Assembly: GCF_019042735.1 (NCBI RefSeq)
Contig: NZ_JAHQCR010000050.1
Span: 124,001-188,000, forward strand
DNA length: 64,000 nucleotides
Direction: 5' to 3'
From: Evansella alkalicola
GTDB taxonomy: Bacteria; Bacillota; Bacilli; Bacillales; Salisediminibacteriaceae
The position numbers and the translations under genes were made by a program. Each line of letters opens with the position of its first letter. The first letter of the stretch is position 1. Under the pieces are notes generated by a model. That model was given only the letters and a program-made list of their open reading frames with translations. It made no database searches and was not told where the DNA came from. Positions 36,361 through 46,173 of the stretch are shown one piece after another.

Positions 36361-37803
36361 TTAATTTAAGTACGGATTAGGATTCACAGCAGAACTTCCA
36401 CCTCTATAACCACCAGGGTGAACTTCAAAATGAAGGTGAACACCAGTTGAACTACCTGTCGTACCCATCACACCAATCACTTGCCCCCTACTTACACGTT
36501 GTCCAGGAGAGACATTGAATGATGCTAAGTGAGCATACAATGTAGTATATGGTTGTCCGTCAATAATATGAGAGATCAATATCGTGTTCCCAAAGCCACC
36601 CATCCAGCTTGTTTGAATGACTGTGCCTGCTTCTGCAGCATAAATATTCAGTCCACCATCACGACCGTAGTCAATGCCATTATGTGGCCTTACGTAGCCA
36701 TAGATCGGGTGAAGACGATTAGGATTAAAGTTTGAAGTTACTCTACCGTCAGAAGGTCTAAATAAAGTTGCCGAACTATTACCGGAACCATTACTTACAG
36801 TAGTGTTATCTGAGCCACTGCCAGTCGATCCACCGGAAGTCCCACTTCCAGTCGAACCTCCAGAATTCCCGCCAGTACCAGAGTTACTTTTGGCCTCTTC
36901 TTCTGCTTTCGCCTGTTCCTGTTTCTTTCTTTCCTCTTCCTCTTGCTGACGCTTCAATTCTTCTTGTCTTTTCCGTTCCTCTTCCTCTTGACGCTTACGC
37001 TCTTCTTCAAGACGTCTCTGTTCTTCTTCCCAAAGCTCAAGCTCTTTCTTTGTTGCCTCTTCTTGCGCCTTTAAAAACTGTTGCTCTTCCTCATAACTCA
37101 TTAATTGCTCTTCAAGGTTGATTCCTTTTCTCACTAACGCTTCAATAACGACATCTTTTTCATCTTTTTGATCTTCAAGGTCGTTACGAAGACTTTCTAA
37201 CTCTTTCATTTGAGACTCTAATCCTGCAAGTTCACTTTCAAGGGCATGAGTTGCAACTTCAAGTGCATTTTTATCAGCAACATGCTGTTCAAGAATATTT
37301 CTATCCTGTTGTGCAATTGTATTTAAAGCAGTTACTCTTTCAATTAAATCTCCAAAACTTCTAGCTCCAAGTATGACTTCTATATAGTGAACAGTGCCAC
37401 CGTTCTTATACATAGAACGTACGCGATCCTTCAATAGTTCATCCCTTTGAGCAATTCTCTTTTCTAAAACAACAATTTCCTGTCTTAAATCTTCAATTCT
37501 TTCCTTCGTCTCATCAATTTCCTCTTGTTTATCATCAATCTTTAAGTTCGTTGCAGCCATTTCTTCATCAAGACGTCGAAGGTCGGCTTCCATTACCTTC
37601 ACTTCTGCCTCAACTTCTTGAAGCTCACCTTCTGTTTTATCCGCTTCATTTTGCAATTCACTTTGTTGTTCTTTTATTGTATCAATTTGCTCTTCCAGTT
37701 CCTGCCCAGTATTGGCTTCTGCTGTAGAGATGAATACTTTTCCTGCATATGGAACTAGCGTTAACAGGAGCACTAGACTAACCAGCAACAATCTTCGGTC
37801 CAT
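36361..37803 (-). CDS. EnvC/PcsB-type coiled-coil M23 endopeptidase
   Basis: Secreted peptidoglycan endopeptidase. Order: signal peptide (1-31, LLLVSLVLLLTLVPYAG), long coiled coil (about 32-255, PcsB-like), a Glu/Arg/Gln-rich stretch (about 255-310), a Ser/Gly-rich linker (about 312-345) and a LytM/M23 domain (about 350-480) with zinc ligands in HNGIDYG and HLHFEVH. It lies just downstream of ftsEX; coiled-coil peptidases of this kind are activated by FtsX in other bacteria, so an FtsEX partner role is inferred. Confidence 0.9.
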   Translation of the reverse strand: MDRRLLLVSLVLLLTLVPYAGKVFISTAEANTGQELEEQIDTIKEQQSELQNEADKTEGELQEVEAEVKVMEADLRRLDEEMAATNLKIDDKQEEIDETKERIEDLRQEIVVLEKRIAQRDELLKDRVRSMYKNGGTVHYIEVILGARSFGDLIERVTALNTIAQQDRNILEQHVADKNALEVATHALESELAGLESQMKELESLRNDLEDQKDEKDVVIEALVRKGINLEEQLMSYEEEQQFLKAQEEATKKELELWEEEQRRLEEERKRQEEEERKRQEELKRQQEEEERKKQEQAKAEEEAKSNSGTGGNSGGSTGSGTSGGSTGSGSDNTTVSNGSGNSSATLFRPSDGRVTSNFNPNRLHPIYGYVRPHNGIDYGRDGGLNIYAAEAGTVIQTSWMGGFGNTILISHIIDGQPYTTLYAHLASFNVSPGQRVSRGQVIGVMGTTGSSTGVHLHFEVHPGGYRGGSSAVNPNPYLN

Positions 37804-37908
37804 AGATTCTCCCCCTTTTTTCGAAAAAAGACAATTATATTTCCTAGGAAATTAAAAATCCCCTATAATTCTAAATCTATCGACAGAAACTCTTAAGCTA
37901 TTATCCTC

Positions 37909-38802
37909 TTAGACTCTTAAGAATTTACGTACACTCATCATACTTCCCCAAACACCAACAAAGGCTCCGATCCCTAATAGTAAAACAGCCATTTGCATTG
38001 CTAATGGATTTGTTGGTAGGAATTGGAAGAACTCAACTCCAGTAGCCGTCCCCATACTGCTGTAAAAACGAGAGTAGGAATATGCGAGAACAGTGATCGG
38101 TATTAACGCACCTAATACACCTAAAAGTAAACCTTCAATAAAGAATGGCCATCGGATAAATCCGTTTGTCGCACCAACTAGTTTCATAATCTGAATTTCT
38201 CTTTTTCTCGCAATAATTGTCAGTTTAATTGTATTTGCAATTAAGAACATCGCAGTGAACATTAGACCCAAAATCAGAAATAATCCAATCGTTCGTATAA
38301 GGGACGTTGCAGCAAATAATTGTTCAAAAATATCGCTCCCGTATTCCACATTCTCTACATGTGGTAACTCTTCAATGTCCGTTGCAATAAGATCTGTTTC
38401 CTCTGGATTCTCAGCTTGTACAACAAAAACATCATTTAATGGGTTTTCATCCCGTAATGTTTCAAAAATATCACCTTGGTCACCAAGACTAGCAATAAGG
38501 GAATCTAGTCCTTCTTCCTTTGGCACAAATTCTATTGCATCGACGCCATCTATGTTTTCTAGTTCAGAAAGTAACTCTCCCTGATCTGTTTCCGAAGCAG
38601 TTATATCTACAAAGACTCTAACTTCCACATCTTCCTCAAGAGAGCTTGCGAAATGATTGACATTCATAATTAATAATAGAAACGCACCAACGACTAGGAG
38701 CATGACTGTTACTGCACTGATAGATGCAAACGTCATCCAACCGTTTCTTATAAGGTTTTTACCACCTTCACTAATGTGACGAGCAAGTGATCTACCTTTC
38801 AT
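37909..38802 (-). CDS. ftsX: Cell division ABC transporter permease FtsX
   Basis: Permease of the FtsEX complex, which uses ATP hydrolysis to activate peptidoglycan hydrolases outside the membrane rather than transport. The 297-residue product has four membrane segments (about 23-45, 175-198, 225-248, 270-290) and a large extracytoplasmic loop between the first two. ATG 38802 follows AAGGGGG and overlaps ftsE by 11 bp; a longer frame upstream runs into ftsE. Confidence 0.95.
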   Translation of the reverse strand: MKGRSLARHISEGGKNLIRNGWMTFASISAVTVMLLVVGAFLLLIMNVNHFASSLEEDVEVRVFVDITASETDQGELLSELENIDGVDAIEFVPKEEGLDSLIASLGDQGDIFETLRDENPLNDVFVVQAENPEETDLIATDIEELPHVENVEYGSDIFEQLFAATSLIRTIGLFLILGLMFTAMFLIANTIKLTIIARKREIQIMKLVGATNGFIRWPFFIEGLLLGVLGALIPITVLAYSYSRFYSSMGTATGVEFFQFLPTNPLAMQMAVLLLGIGAFVGVWGSMMSVRKFLRV

Positions 38803-39478
38803 AACCGTAATCCCCCTTCTGTTCATCTCGAGCGATCCGGCCTTCTTCAATGGCAATGACACGTTTGCGGAGTGTGTTTACGATCTCCTTATTGTGGGTA
38901 GCCATAACAATAGTAGTTCCACGATCATTGATTTCCTCGAGAATATGCATAATTTCCCATGATGTCTCAGGGTCAAGGTTTCCTGTAGGCTCGTCCGCTA
39001 TTAAAACAGCTGGATTGTTAACAATTGCCCTTGCAATCGCAACACGCTGTTGTTCCCCACCAGAAATTTCATGTGGGAAAAAACGAGCTTTATTTTTCAA
39101 ACGAACGATCTCTAATACGTTCATCACCTTTTTGCGAATATTGGTTTTACTTTCTTCAATAACTTCCATAGCAAACGCAACGTTTTCATAAACAGATAAG
39201 TTAGGGAGTAATTTGAAGTCCTGAAAAATAACCCCCATATTTCGACGAATATAAGGAATATGACGTTCTTTTACTTTTGCTAAATTATTTCTATTAATGA
39301 TAATATCTCCACGAGTTGGTTTTTCCTCACGGTACATCATTTTTATAAAAGTGGACTTACCAGCACCACTTGGACCTACAACATAAACAAATTCACCTTT
39401 TTCAATATCAATATTAATCCCGTTTATGGCCATAACACCATTCGGGTACGTCTTCCATACATCCTTCATATGAATCAT
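38792..39478 (-). CDS. ftsE: Cell division ATP-binding protein FtsE
   Basis: ATPase partner of FtsX. 228 residues with Walker A GPSGAGKST, signature SGGEQQRVAIARA, Walker B VLIADEPTGNLD and the H-loop MATHNKE. ATG 39478 (MIHMKDVWKTYPNG) is preferred to one four codons upstream. Confidence 0.97.
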   Translation of the reverse strand: MIHMKDVWKTYPNGVMAINGINIDIEKGEFVYVVGPSGAGKSTFIKMMYREEKPTRGDIIINRNNLAKVKERHIPYIRRNMGVIFQDFKLLPNLSVYENVAFAMEVIEESKTNIRKKVMNVLEIVRLKNKARFFPHEISGGEQQRVAIARAIVNNPAVLIADEPTGNLDPETSWEIMHILEEINDRGTTIVMATHNKEIVNTLRKRVIAIEEGRIARDEQKGDYGYER

Positions 39479-39654
39479 ATAGCATCCCATCCCATTTTGT
39501 GATTTACTAAGTTGACCATTTATCTAAGCTGGTTGATATAAACCATTTTATAAACTAAATTGTATTATCATGTCAGTTCATGTCGAAATCTACCGTAAAA
39601 AGACTATAATTCTTGTAAATAATCGTTAAATCAACAAATCTCTCGACAGTATAT

Positions 39655-39682
39655 ATTATAACATCTATATTTGACGTGTTAA
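39655..39682 (-). promoter_or_regulatory. ftsE promoter
   Basis: On minus: TTAACA, 16 bp, TATAAT, about 170 bp upstream of ftsE. Confidence 0.6.
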
Positions 39683-39881
39683 GGGTATTTTTTTTACAGT
39701 TTCATTTCAATCTTGATATATTTCTACCAATTTTGAAATGAACTGGAACTTTTCTTGGAAAAACAAGGTGGATTCTCCTATGCGTGGGGTGATTACCAAA
39801 GGCGGTTCTAAGTCATTAAAAAGGCTAGGTCTACTTAAAATGATAGGAAAAAATGTAATGATAGGGGTTTTTAGTAATTGA

Positions 39882-39937
39882 TGTTTATTGTAGATTGAGA
39901 TTGATGTTTATTGAAGATTACTGTTTATTGTAGATTG
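39882..39937. repeat. Short AT-rich direct repeats
   Basis: TGTTTATTG(T/A)AGATT occurs three times (39882, 39905, 39922) with uneven spacing. No gene in 39683-40010. Confidence 0.55.
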
Positions 39938-40010
39938 CTGTTTTTCATTAATTTATTTTTTTGGTAAATGATGTTCTTCAGTTTTTCTCACTCTGTGTGC
40001 ACTTTTGGAG

Positions 40011-40257
40011 AATGCGGACTAGATTCTTCACTCCCGACATTTCCTGGCCGCATTATCGCAAAATGCGGACTAGGTTCTTCACTCTCGTCATTTCTTGGTG
40101 CATTATCGCAAAATGCGGACTAGTTTCCACACTCCCGGCATTTCCTGGCCGCATTTTCGCAAAATGCGGACTAGATTCTTCACTCCCGACATTTCCTGGC
40201 CGCATTTTCGCAAAATGCGGACTAGATTCCACACTCCCGTCATTTCCTGGCCGCATT
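40011..40257. repeat. Array C: five hairpin units at about 51-bp period
   Basis: AATGCGGACT starts at 40011, 40062, 40112, 40163 and 40214 (steps 51, 50, 51, 51). Complete units carry the stem-loop CCGCATTTT-CGC-AAAATGCGG and a spacer of about 30 nt (ACTAGATTCTTCACTCCCGA onward, ending in CATTTCCTGG). The first copy lacks the left arm and the last copy keeps only it, so four full hairpins lie between. It fills the ftsE/cccB gap. Confidence 0.9.
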
Positions 40258-40425
40258 CCAAATATTAGAAACAAAAACATGTTTTCTAATCCAATTCGCT
40301 CCTGAAGAAGCATAAAACTTAAAGCAAAAACCCGAAAAGCTTATAGCCCAAAGGCACAAAACCCAAATCTTAAATATAAAAACGTAAATAAAACTACCCA
40401 TTCCCACATACAAATACCACTTAAA

Positions 40426-40466
40426 ACTAAAAAGTCACCCCTAAATTAAACTTTAGGAGTGACAAA
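40426..40466 (-). terminator. Terminator of cccB
   Basis: On minus: GTCACTCCTAAA, 6-nt loop, TTTAGGGGTGAC, then TTTTTAG. Confidence 0.85.
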
Positions 40467-40492
40467 CTAATATTATATATTAATATTTACAC

Positions 40493-40855
40493 TTATTGAT
40501 GAGATGCAACCCAAGCTGATACATCATGAAGTTCGTCTTCATCTGGAACCAGACCACCAGGCATTCTACCAGGTCCTTCAACAATTGCTGCTTTTACCTC
40601 GTCATAGGAATAACCTACGATTGCAGGGCCGGAAGTTCCACCAAGGTCACCACCGTGACAACCAATACAGTTGGCAACATATACTTCTTCACCATTATTA
40701 GCGTCGTATGTACCAACGTCCTCACCTACATCAGCTGCTGATTCTTCTGTACCTGTATCAGCGTCATTTGTGTCTGGTGCAGGCTCGTCTGCATCATCGC
40801 CGCCACAAGCGCCAAGTACTAGGACTGCCCCCAAAACAACTAGTAACTTTTTCAT
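40493..40855 (-). CDS. cccB: Lipoprotein cytochrome c551
   Basis: Small membrane-anchored electron carrier on the outer face of the membrane. The 120-residue product has a lipoprotein signal with lipobox Cys17 (VLVLGAC), an acidic Asp/Glu/Thr linker, heme site CIGCH at 63-67 and a likely axial Met in GRMPGG. The acidic linker fits an extracytoplasmic protein of an alkaliphile or halophile (weak inference). The ATG follows AGGAGGG. Confidence 0.95.
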   Translation of the reverse strand: MKKLLVVLGAVLVLGACGGDDADEPAPDTNDADTGTEESAADVGEDVGTYDANNGEEVYVANCIGCHGGDLGGTSGPAIVGYSYDEVKAAIVEGPGRMPGGLVPDEDELHDVSAWVASHQ

Positions 40856-40932
40856 CTTTAACCCTCCTATTTAAATAAGAAACTTTTGTATGGAAAGTTA
40901 CCCATAACCTTCCAACCTACATTATAACCTAT

Positions 40933-41829
40933 TCAATTTTTTTTGAAACCCTCACCAAGTACCTCTGAAGCGTTACTTACTATGACAAAGGCGTTAGGAT
41001 CAATGGTCCTCACAATATGTGTCAATTTTGTGACTTCGTTTCTCCCCACCACACACATGAGCACAGGTCGTTCATGATTCGTATATCCACCATATCCTAC
41101 AAGCTTTGTCACACCACGATCCACCTGTGTAAGTAACCCTTGCTTGACCTCCTCTTCATAGTTTGAAATGATGATCGCCATTTTTGAATAGCCTAGTCCA
41201 GTTTGAACGAGATCAATTGTTTTCCCAGTCACAAATAAACCAATTAACGCATAAAGGGCATATTCGAATCCAAATATGAATGCTGATGAGATCACAACGA
41301 GACCATCCATTGTAAAAACACAAGCTCCTAGAGACATTCCTGTGTACTTATTGACGATTTGCGCGGCCAGGTCAGTGCCACCAGTGGAAGAGTTAGAGCG
41401 AAAGACGATACCTAAACCTAACCCAACCCCTATACCGCCAAAAAGGGCAGCTAGTAACGGATCCGTTGTTGCAGGCTCCCAATCTCTTGTTAAAAATACG
41501 ACGAAAGGTAAAAATACAGTCCCAACAAATGTTTTTACACCGTACATGATACTTCCAACAAGACTTCCACCTAGAAGAAGGACCCCTGCAATAAACAGAG
41601 GGATATTCAGTCCCCATTGCGTAAATGCTGGCTCAAATCCTAATGTGTTTTGTAGCAAAATGGATATCCCCGAGACGCCACCAGAAGCAATTCGGTTTGG
41701 TAATAAAAATATGTTAAATGTAATTGCAACGATGGCGGATCCCAATAAGACATGACCAAACTCGAATATAATTTTATGAATTGGATTTAAAGGTTCTTGA
41801 ACACGAGTTCTTTTCATTTGTTTCATCAT
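40933..41829 (-). CDS. yvjA: YitT/DUF2179 family membrane protein (YvjA-like)
   Basis: 298-residue protein: five or six membrane segments in the first 200 residues, with NRIASGGVSGISILL and GTDLAAQIVNKYTG typical of YitT proteins, then a C-terminal cytosolic DUF2179 domain (about 220-295, SNYEEEVKQGLL to IDPNAFVIV). Function unknown in the family. ATG 41829 is well spaced from AAAAGGTG; the longer frame upstream is not supported. Confidence 0.9.
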   Translation of the reverse strand: MMKQMKRTRVQEPLNPIHKIIFEFGHVLLGSAIVAITFNIFLLPNRIASGGVSGISILLQNTLGFEPAFTQWGLNIPLFIAGVLLLGGSLVGSIMYGVKTFVGTVFLPFVVFLTRDWEPATTDPLLAALFGGIGVGLGLGIVFRSNSSTGGTDLAAQIVNKYTGMSLGACVFTMDGLVVISSAFIFGFEYALYALIGLFVTGKTIDLVQTGLGYSKMAIIISNYEEEVKQGLLTQVDRGVTKLVGYGGYTNHERPVLMCVVGRNEVTKLTHIVRTIDPNAFVIVSNASEVLGEGFKKN

Positions 41830-42032
41830 AGATAGCATCACCTTTTCAAGAAAAAATATGTATAAGTCCAAAGTACAAAATACTAAGTACGAAAATCCTA
41901 AAGTAGTATACACCTGTATTGAAAATATGTAAACGCCAACTCAGTACCGCTTTAACTCAGCAAATTCCACCTTTTTTTTTCACATAAACAAAAAAAAATA
42001 GCCCAATTTAGGACACCCTCCAAACAAACACA

Positions 42033-42066
42033 CGAAAAAAGGTGGTCCAATTCAAGACCACCTTCA
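42033..42066 (-). terminator. Terminator of prfB
   Basis: On minus: AAGGTGGTC, TTGAATTG loop, GACCACCTT, then T-run; 20 bp after the stop. Confidence 0.88.
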
Positions 42067-42085
42067 AACAAACACCATATATCTT

Positions 42086-43187
42086 CTATTTAATTTGTGA
42101 GCGTAAATAGGCATCTACGAATGGCTCTAGATCTCCATCCATTACAGCCTGGGTATTACCAGTTTCATAATTCGTACGGTGATCCTTCACCATGTTATAA
42201 GGGTGAAATACGTAAGAACGGATCTGACTTCCCCATCCAATATCAGACTGTTCACCGCGAATTTCATCTAATTCCTGCTGTTGTTTTTCAAGCTCAAGCT
42301 GGAAAAGTTTCGCTTTCAACATTTTCATCGCCTGATCCCTGTTTTTTATCTGAGAACGCTCAGACTGGCAAGTTACAACCGTGTTTGTCGGGATATGCGT
42401 GATTCTAACGGCTGAGTCTGTCGTGTTAATATGCTGACCACCTGCACCACTTGCTCGATAAGTGTCAACCTTAATCTGGTCAGGAGATATATCAATTTCC
42501 ACATTATCATCAAGCTCTGGCATAACCTCACAGGAAACGAAGGACGTATGACGGCGCCCTGAGGAATCGAATGGAGAAATTCGTACGAGACGATGAACTC
42601 CTTTTTCCGCCTTCAAGTAGCCGTATGCATTATGACCTTTAATCATTAACGTGACGCTCTTCACGCCAGCTTCATCTCCAGGGAGATAATCCATCGTTTC
42701 TACTTTAAAGCCCTTTTGTTCTGCAAAACGAGTGTACATCCTCAACAACATAGACGCCCAGTCTTGAGACTCTGTTCCACCTGCCCCTGGGTGCAACTCT
42801 AGTATCGCATTGTTCTGATCGTACGGTGAGCTTAGTAAAAGTTGAAGTTCGAAGTCGTTCACTCGTTTAGAAAGATCTTTTACTCCATCTTCTAAATCCT
42901 CAGCTAATTCCTCGTCCCCTTCCTCTTTTACAAGTTCATAGGAAACTTCTAAATCATCATAATCTGCCTGGAGATCGTTATAGCCATCCACAAGCTCTTT
43001 TAAAGCATTGTTTTCAGAAATAATTTTTTGTGCTTTATCTTGATCATCCCAAAAGGACGGTTCTGACATAATGTCTTCTAATTCTGCAATTCGGGTTTGC
43101 TTCTCTTCTAAGTCAAAGAGACCCCCTAAAGTCCGCTAATCGCTTAGCCATGTTTTCTAATTCTTGTTTTAGCTCTACTAATTCCAT
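42086..43187 (-). CDS. prfB: Peptide chain release factor 2 with programmed +1 frameshift
   Basis: RF2 recognises UGA and UAA. Translation starts at ATG 43187 (RBS GGGGTGATGAG) and meets an in-frame TGA as codon 25 (43115-43113). The site reads AGG GGG TCT CTT TGA C: an internal SD-like AGGGGG, slippery CTT and weak stop TGAC, the classic autoregulatory +1 frameshift. The second frame gives 342 more residues, 366 in total, with the codon-recognition SPF (RISPFDSSG) and GGQ in SGAGGQHINTT. A CDS drawn from 43069 would miss the N-terminus. It follows secA. Confidence 0.97.
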
Positions 43188-43217
43188 CTCATCACCCCGA
43201 AGTTTTATTGAAAACTA

Positions 43218-43245
43218 GGAGAAGACACTGTAGCAGCGTCTTCTC
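43218..43245. other. Strong hairpin between secA and prfB
   Basis: GAGAAGAC(A/G)CTG and its complement around a 3-nt loop, 12-bp stem with one G-T pair, but no clear T-run; an RNA-processing or partial termination signal is possible. Confidence 0.6.
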
Positions 43246-43331
43246 AGCAAATTTACTTAATTATTTATAGCAGTTTTTCCATGCATGACGAATATCCATC
43301 CCTGAAGCATTCGCATTGTTAGGCAGAAAAT

Positions 43332-45848
43332 CTATTTCCCATGACACTGCTTATATTTTTTACCAGATCCACATGGACATGGGTCGTTGCGTCCTACTGT
43401 GTTACTTTTCTTGAATGGTGTACGACGCTTTTCTTGCTTCGCGTCATTGGAGCTGCGGTGAACTGCTTTTCCTACAGCCACTTGCTTCCTTTCAAGATTC
43501 GATTCAATTTGAGCGTTCATAATGTAGCGAGTAACGTCCTCTTCAATAGAAGCTACCATTTGCTCGAACATCTCAAAGCCTTCAAATTTGTATTCACGTA
43601 ACGGATCATTTTGACCATATGCACGAAGGTGAATACCTTGGCGTAGCTGATCCATTTGGTCAATATGACTAGTCCATTTAGAGTCAACCATGCGTAAAAC
43701 AATAACCTTCTCGAATTCACGCATTCTCTCAGGTGTGAAGTCTTCTTCACGACGGTCATATTCCCTTGCAGCTCGCTCTATGATAAGCTCAGACATTTCT
43801 TCTGGCTCTAAGCCGTTAATGTCTTTTAATTCAATTTCCTCGTCGTTTAAAACATTCGCGTTAATGTAATCAACGATCCCTTGCAGATTCCAATCCTCTG
43901 GAACTTCGTTTGCTGGAGTATAAGCTGACACCGTTCTTTCTATTGTAGACTCAATCATTTTTTCCACAACGTCACGAAGGTTGTCAGATTCAAGAACTTC
44001 CATACGTTGTTCGTAAATGATATCACGTTGCTCACGCATAACATCATCATACTGTAGGATTTGTTTACGAGCGTCGAAGTTATTACCTTCCACTCGTTTT
44101 TGAGCCTGCTCTACTGCACGGGAAACAAGTTTACTTTCAATTGGTTGATCCTCGTCCATCCCGAGTTTTTCCATCATATTACTCATGTTATCAGAACCGA
44201 ATCGACGCATAAGCGTATCTTCTAAAGAAAGATAGAAACGAGATTCACCTGGGTCCCCTTGACGACCAGAACGTCCACGGAGCTGATTATCGATTCGTCT
44301 ACTTTCATGACGCTCTGTACCTAGTACAAATAGACCTCCAAGCTCTTTAACACCTTCACCGAGCTTGATGTCCGTACCACGACCAGCCATGTTAGTAGCG
44401 ATAGTGACTGCTTTACGTTGACCTGCGCCTTCAATAATTTCCGCTTCTCTTTCATGATTCTTTGCGTTTAAAACGTTGTGCGGGACACGTTTCTTTTTCA
44501 GCATGTTCGAAAGTAGCTCTGACGTATCTACGTTTACAGTACCAACGAGAACAGGTTGCCCCTTTTCATAGAGCTCACCAATTTTTTCTACAATAGAACG
44601 AAATTTCGCTTCTGTCGTTTTAAAAATTAAGTCAGGATTATCAATACGGACAATCGGCTCATTCGTAGGAACGGAATAAACATTCATATTATAAATGTTC
44701 CGGAATTCCTCTTCCTCCGTTTTTGCCGTACCAGTCATACCAGCAAGCTTCTTGTACATACGGAAATAGTTCTGGAACGTAATCGACGCAAGTGTCATAC
44801 TCTCGCGCTTAATCTCCAGACCTTCCTTCGCTTCAATAGCTTGGTGGAGGCCATCACTATATCGGCGGCCCTTCATGAGACGTCCAGTGAATTGGTCAAC
44901 GATAACGACTTCCCCGTCTTCCACCACATAGTCTTCGTCAAGAATCATAACTTTATAAGCTTTTAATGCCTGATTAATATGATGGTTTAACTGAACGTGC
45001 TCAGAGTTAAAAAGGTTCTCAATGTTAAATGCTTTCTCAGCTTTACTAACCCCTTCATCTGTTAACTGCACATTCTTTGTTTTTTCATCATACGTAAAGT
45101 CCTCTTCTTCCTTCAACATGCGGACAAAGGAGTTTGCCGCTGTATAAAGCTGAGTCGAACGTTCCGCAGATCCAGAAATGATAAGTGGCGTACGAGCTTC
45201 GTCAATTAAAATGGAGTCAACCTCATCGACAATGGCATAGTGTAGTGGACGTTGCACCATATCTTTTTTATAGATGACCATGTTGTCTCTTAAATAGTCA
45301 AAGCCGAATTCATTATTCGTTCCATACGTGATATCCGCACTATATGCTTCACGCTTCTCATCTTTACTCATTCCAGAAACATTTAGACCTACCGTTAGGC
45401 CCAGGAAGTTATATAGTTTACCCATTTCCTCCGCATCACGGCGTGCCAAATATTCGTTAACTGTAACAACGTGAACGCCTTTTTCCGTAATAGCGTTAAG
45501 GTAAACTGCTAGTGTCGCAACTAATGTTTTACCTTCCCCTGTTTTCATCTCTGAAATGTCACCATGATGAAGAATAATCCCACCGAGGAGCTGTACTTGA
45601 TAGTGCGTTAATCCAAGAGCACGAGTTGAACCTTCACGCACAACAGCGAAAGCTTCTGGCAGCATGTCCTCCAATGACTCCCCATTGCGGTAGCGCTCTT
45701 TAAATTCTTCTGTTTTCTTACGGAGACCGTCATCACTAAGCTTTTTCATATCATCAGCTAGTGCTTCAATCTTATCTACATGCTTTTGCAATTTCTTTAA
45801 ATGTCTCGCATCCGTATCTCCAATGACCTTCTTTAATAAACCTAACAT
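43332..45848 (-). CDS. secA: Preprotein translocase ATPase SecA
   Basis: Motor ATPase that drives preproteins through SecYEG. The 838-residue product has Walker A MKTGEGKTL near residue 104, the DEAD motif in IVDEVDSILIDEARTPL, the GTDIKLG helicase motif and a C-terminal zinc-binding SEC-C tail CPCGSGKKYKQCH. RBS AGGGAG. Same order as B. subtilis secA-prfB. Confidence 0.99.
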   Translation of the reverse strand: MLGLLKKVIGDTDARHLKKLQKHVDKIEALADDMKKLSDDGLRKKTEEFKERYRNGESLEDMLPEAFAVVREGSTRALGLTHYQVQLLGGIILHHGDISEMKTGEGKTLVATLAVYLNAITEKGVHVVTVNEYLARRDAEEMGKLYNFLGLTVGLNVSGMSKDEKREAYSADITYGTNNEFGFDYLRDNMVIYKKDMVQRPLHYAIVDEVDSILIDEARTPLIISGSAERSTQLYTAANSFVRMLKEEEDFTYDEKTKNVQLTDEGVSKAEKAFNIENLFNSEHVQLNHHINQALKAYKVMILDEDYVVEDGEVVIVDQFTGRLMKGRRYSDGLHQAIEAKEGLEIKRESMTLASITFQNYFRMYKKLAGMTGTAKTEEEEFRNIYNMNVYSVPTNEPIVRIDNPDLIFKTTEAKFRSIVEKIGELYEKGQPVLVGTVNVDTSELLSNMLKKKRVPHNVLNAKNHEREAEIIEGAGQRKAVTIATNMAGRGTDIKLGEGVKELGGLFVLGTERHESRRIDNQLRGRSGRQGDPGESRFYLSLEDTLMRRFGSDNMSNMMEKLGMDEDQPIESKLVSRAVEQAQKRVEGNNFDARKQILQYDDVMREQRDIIYEQRMEVLESDNLRDVVEKMIESTIERTVSAYTPANEVPEDWNLQGIVDYINANVLNDEEIELKDINGLEPEEMSELIIERAAREYDRREEDFTPERMREFEKVIVLRMVDSKWTSHIDQMDQLRQGIHLRAYGQNDPLREYKFEGFEMFEQMVASIEEDVTRYIMNAQIESNLERKQVAVGKAVHRSSNDAKQEKRRTPFKKSNTVGRNDPCPCGSGKKYKQCHGK

Positions 45849-46025
45849 CGGACATTACTCCCTTATCCTTTATTTCCTATATCTACATATTAACGCTATT
45901 TTGATGATTTTGTTGTGGATTTTTATGTAAAAAATGAAGTGTAACGTAAAGAAACCTTGGTCAATACTAACAAAGCTACCTTTCATTTTAACAGTTTGAC
46001 CTTATCCTTACAAGGACAAGAATAT

Positions 46026-46073
46026 TTCAGGGACCTGGTCCCCGAACTTAAATTCGGGGACCAGGTCCCTGAC
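46026..46073. repeat. GGGACC palindrome, head-to-head pair (locus 6)
   Basis: TCAGGGACCTGGTCCCCGAA, 7-nt AT centre, TTCGGGGACCAGGTCCCTGA: two inverted copies forming a long stem, flanked on the right by AATTTTGTGACA. Lies between secA and hpf. Confidence 0.92.
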
Positions 46074-46114
46074 AATTTTGTGACAGGTAATACATCAAGG
46101 AGTACCTCCAACAT

Positions 46115-46154
46115 AAAAGGAGCCTCCCACTTTATAGGAAGACTCCTTATTTTT
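46115..46154 (-). terminator. Terminator of hpf
   Basis: On minus: AAGGAGTCTTCC, about 8-nt loop, GGGAGGCTCCTTTTAT. Confidence 0.75.
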
Positions 46155-46173
46155 ATCGTTAGATTTTATGATT

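Noticed and set aside
39961..40313. ORFs of 114 and 86 codons on opposite strands
   Set aside because: Both come from the 51-bp hairpin repeat (51 is a multiple of 3).
43341..43601. Plus-strand ORF across the secA 3' end
   Set aside because: Antisense of secA, no RBS.
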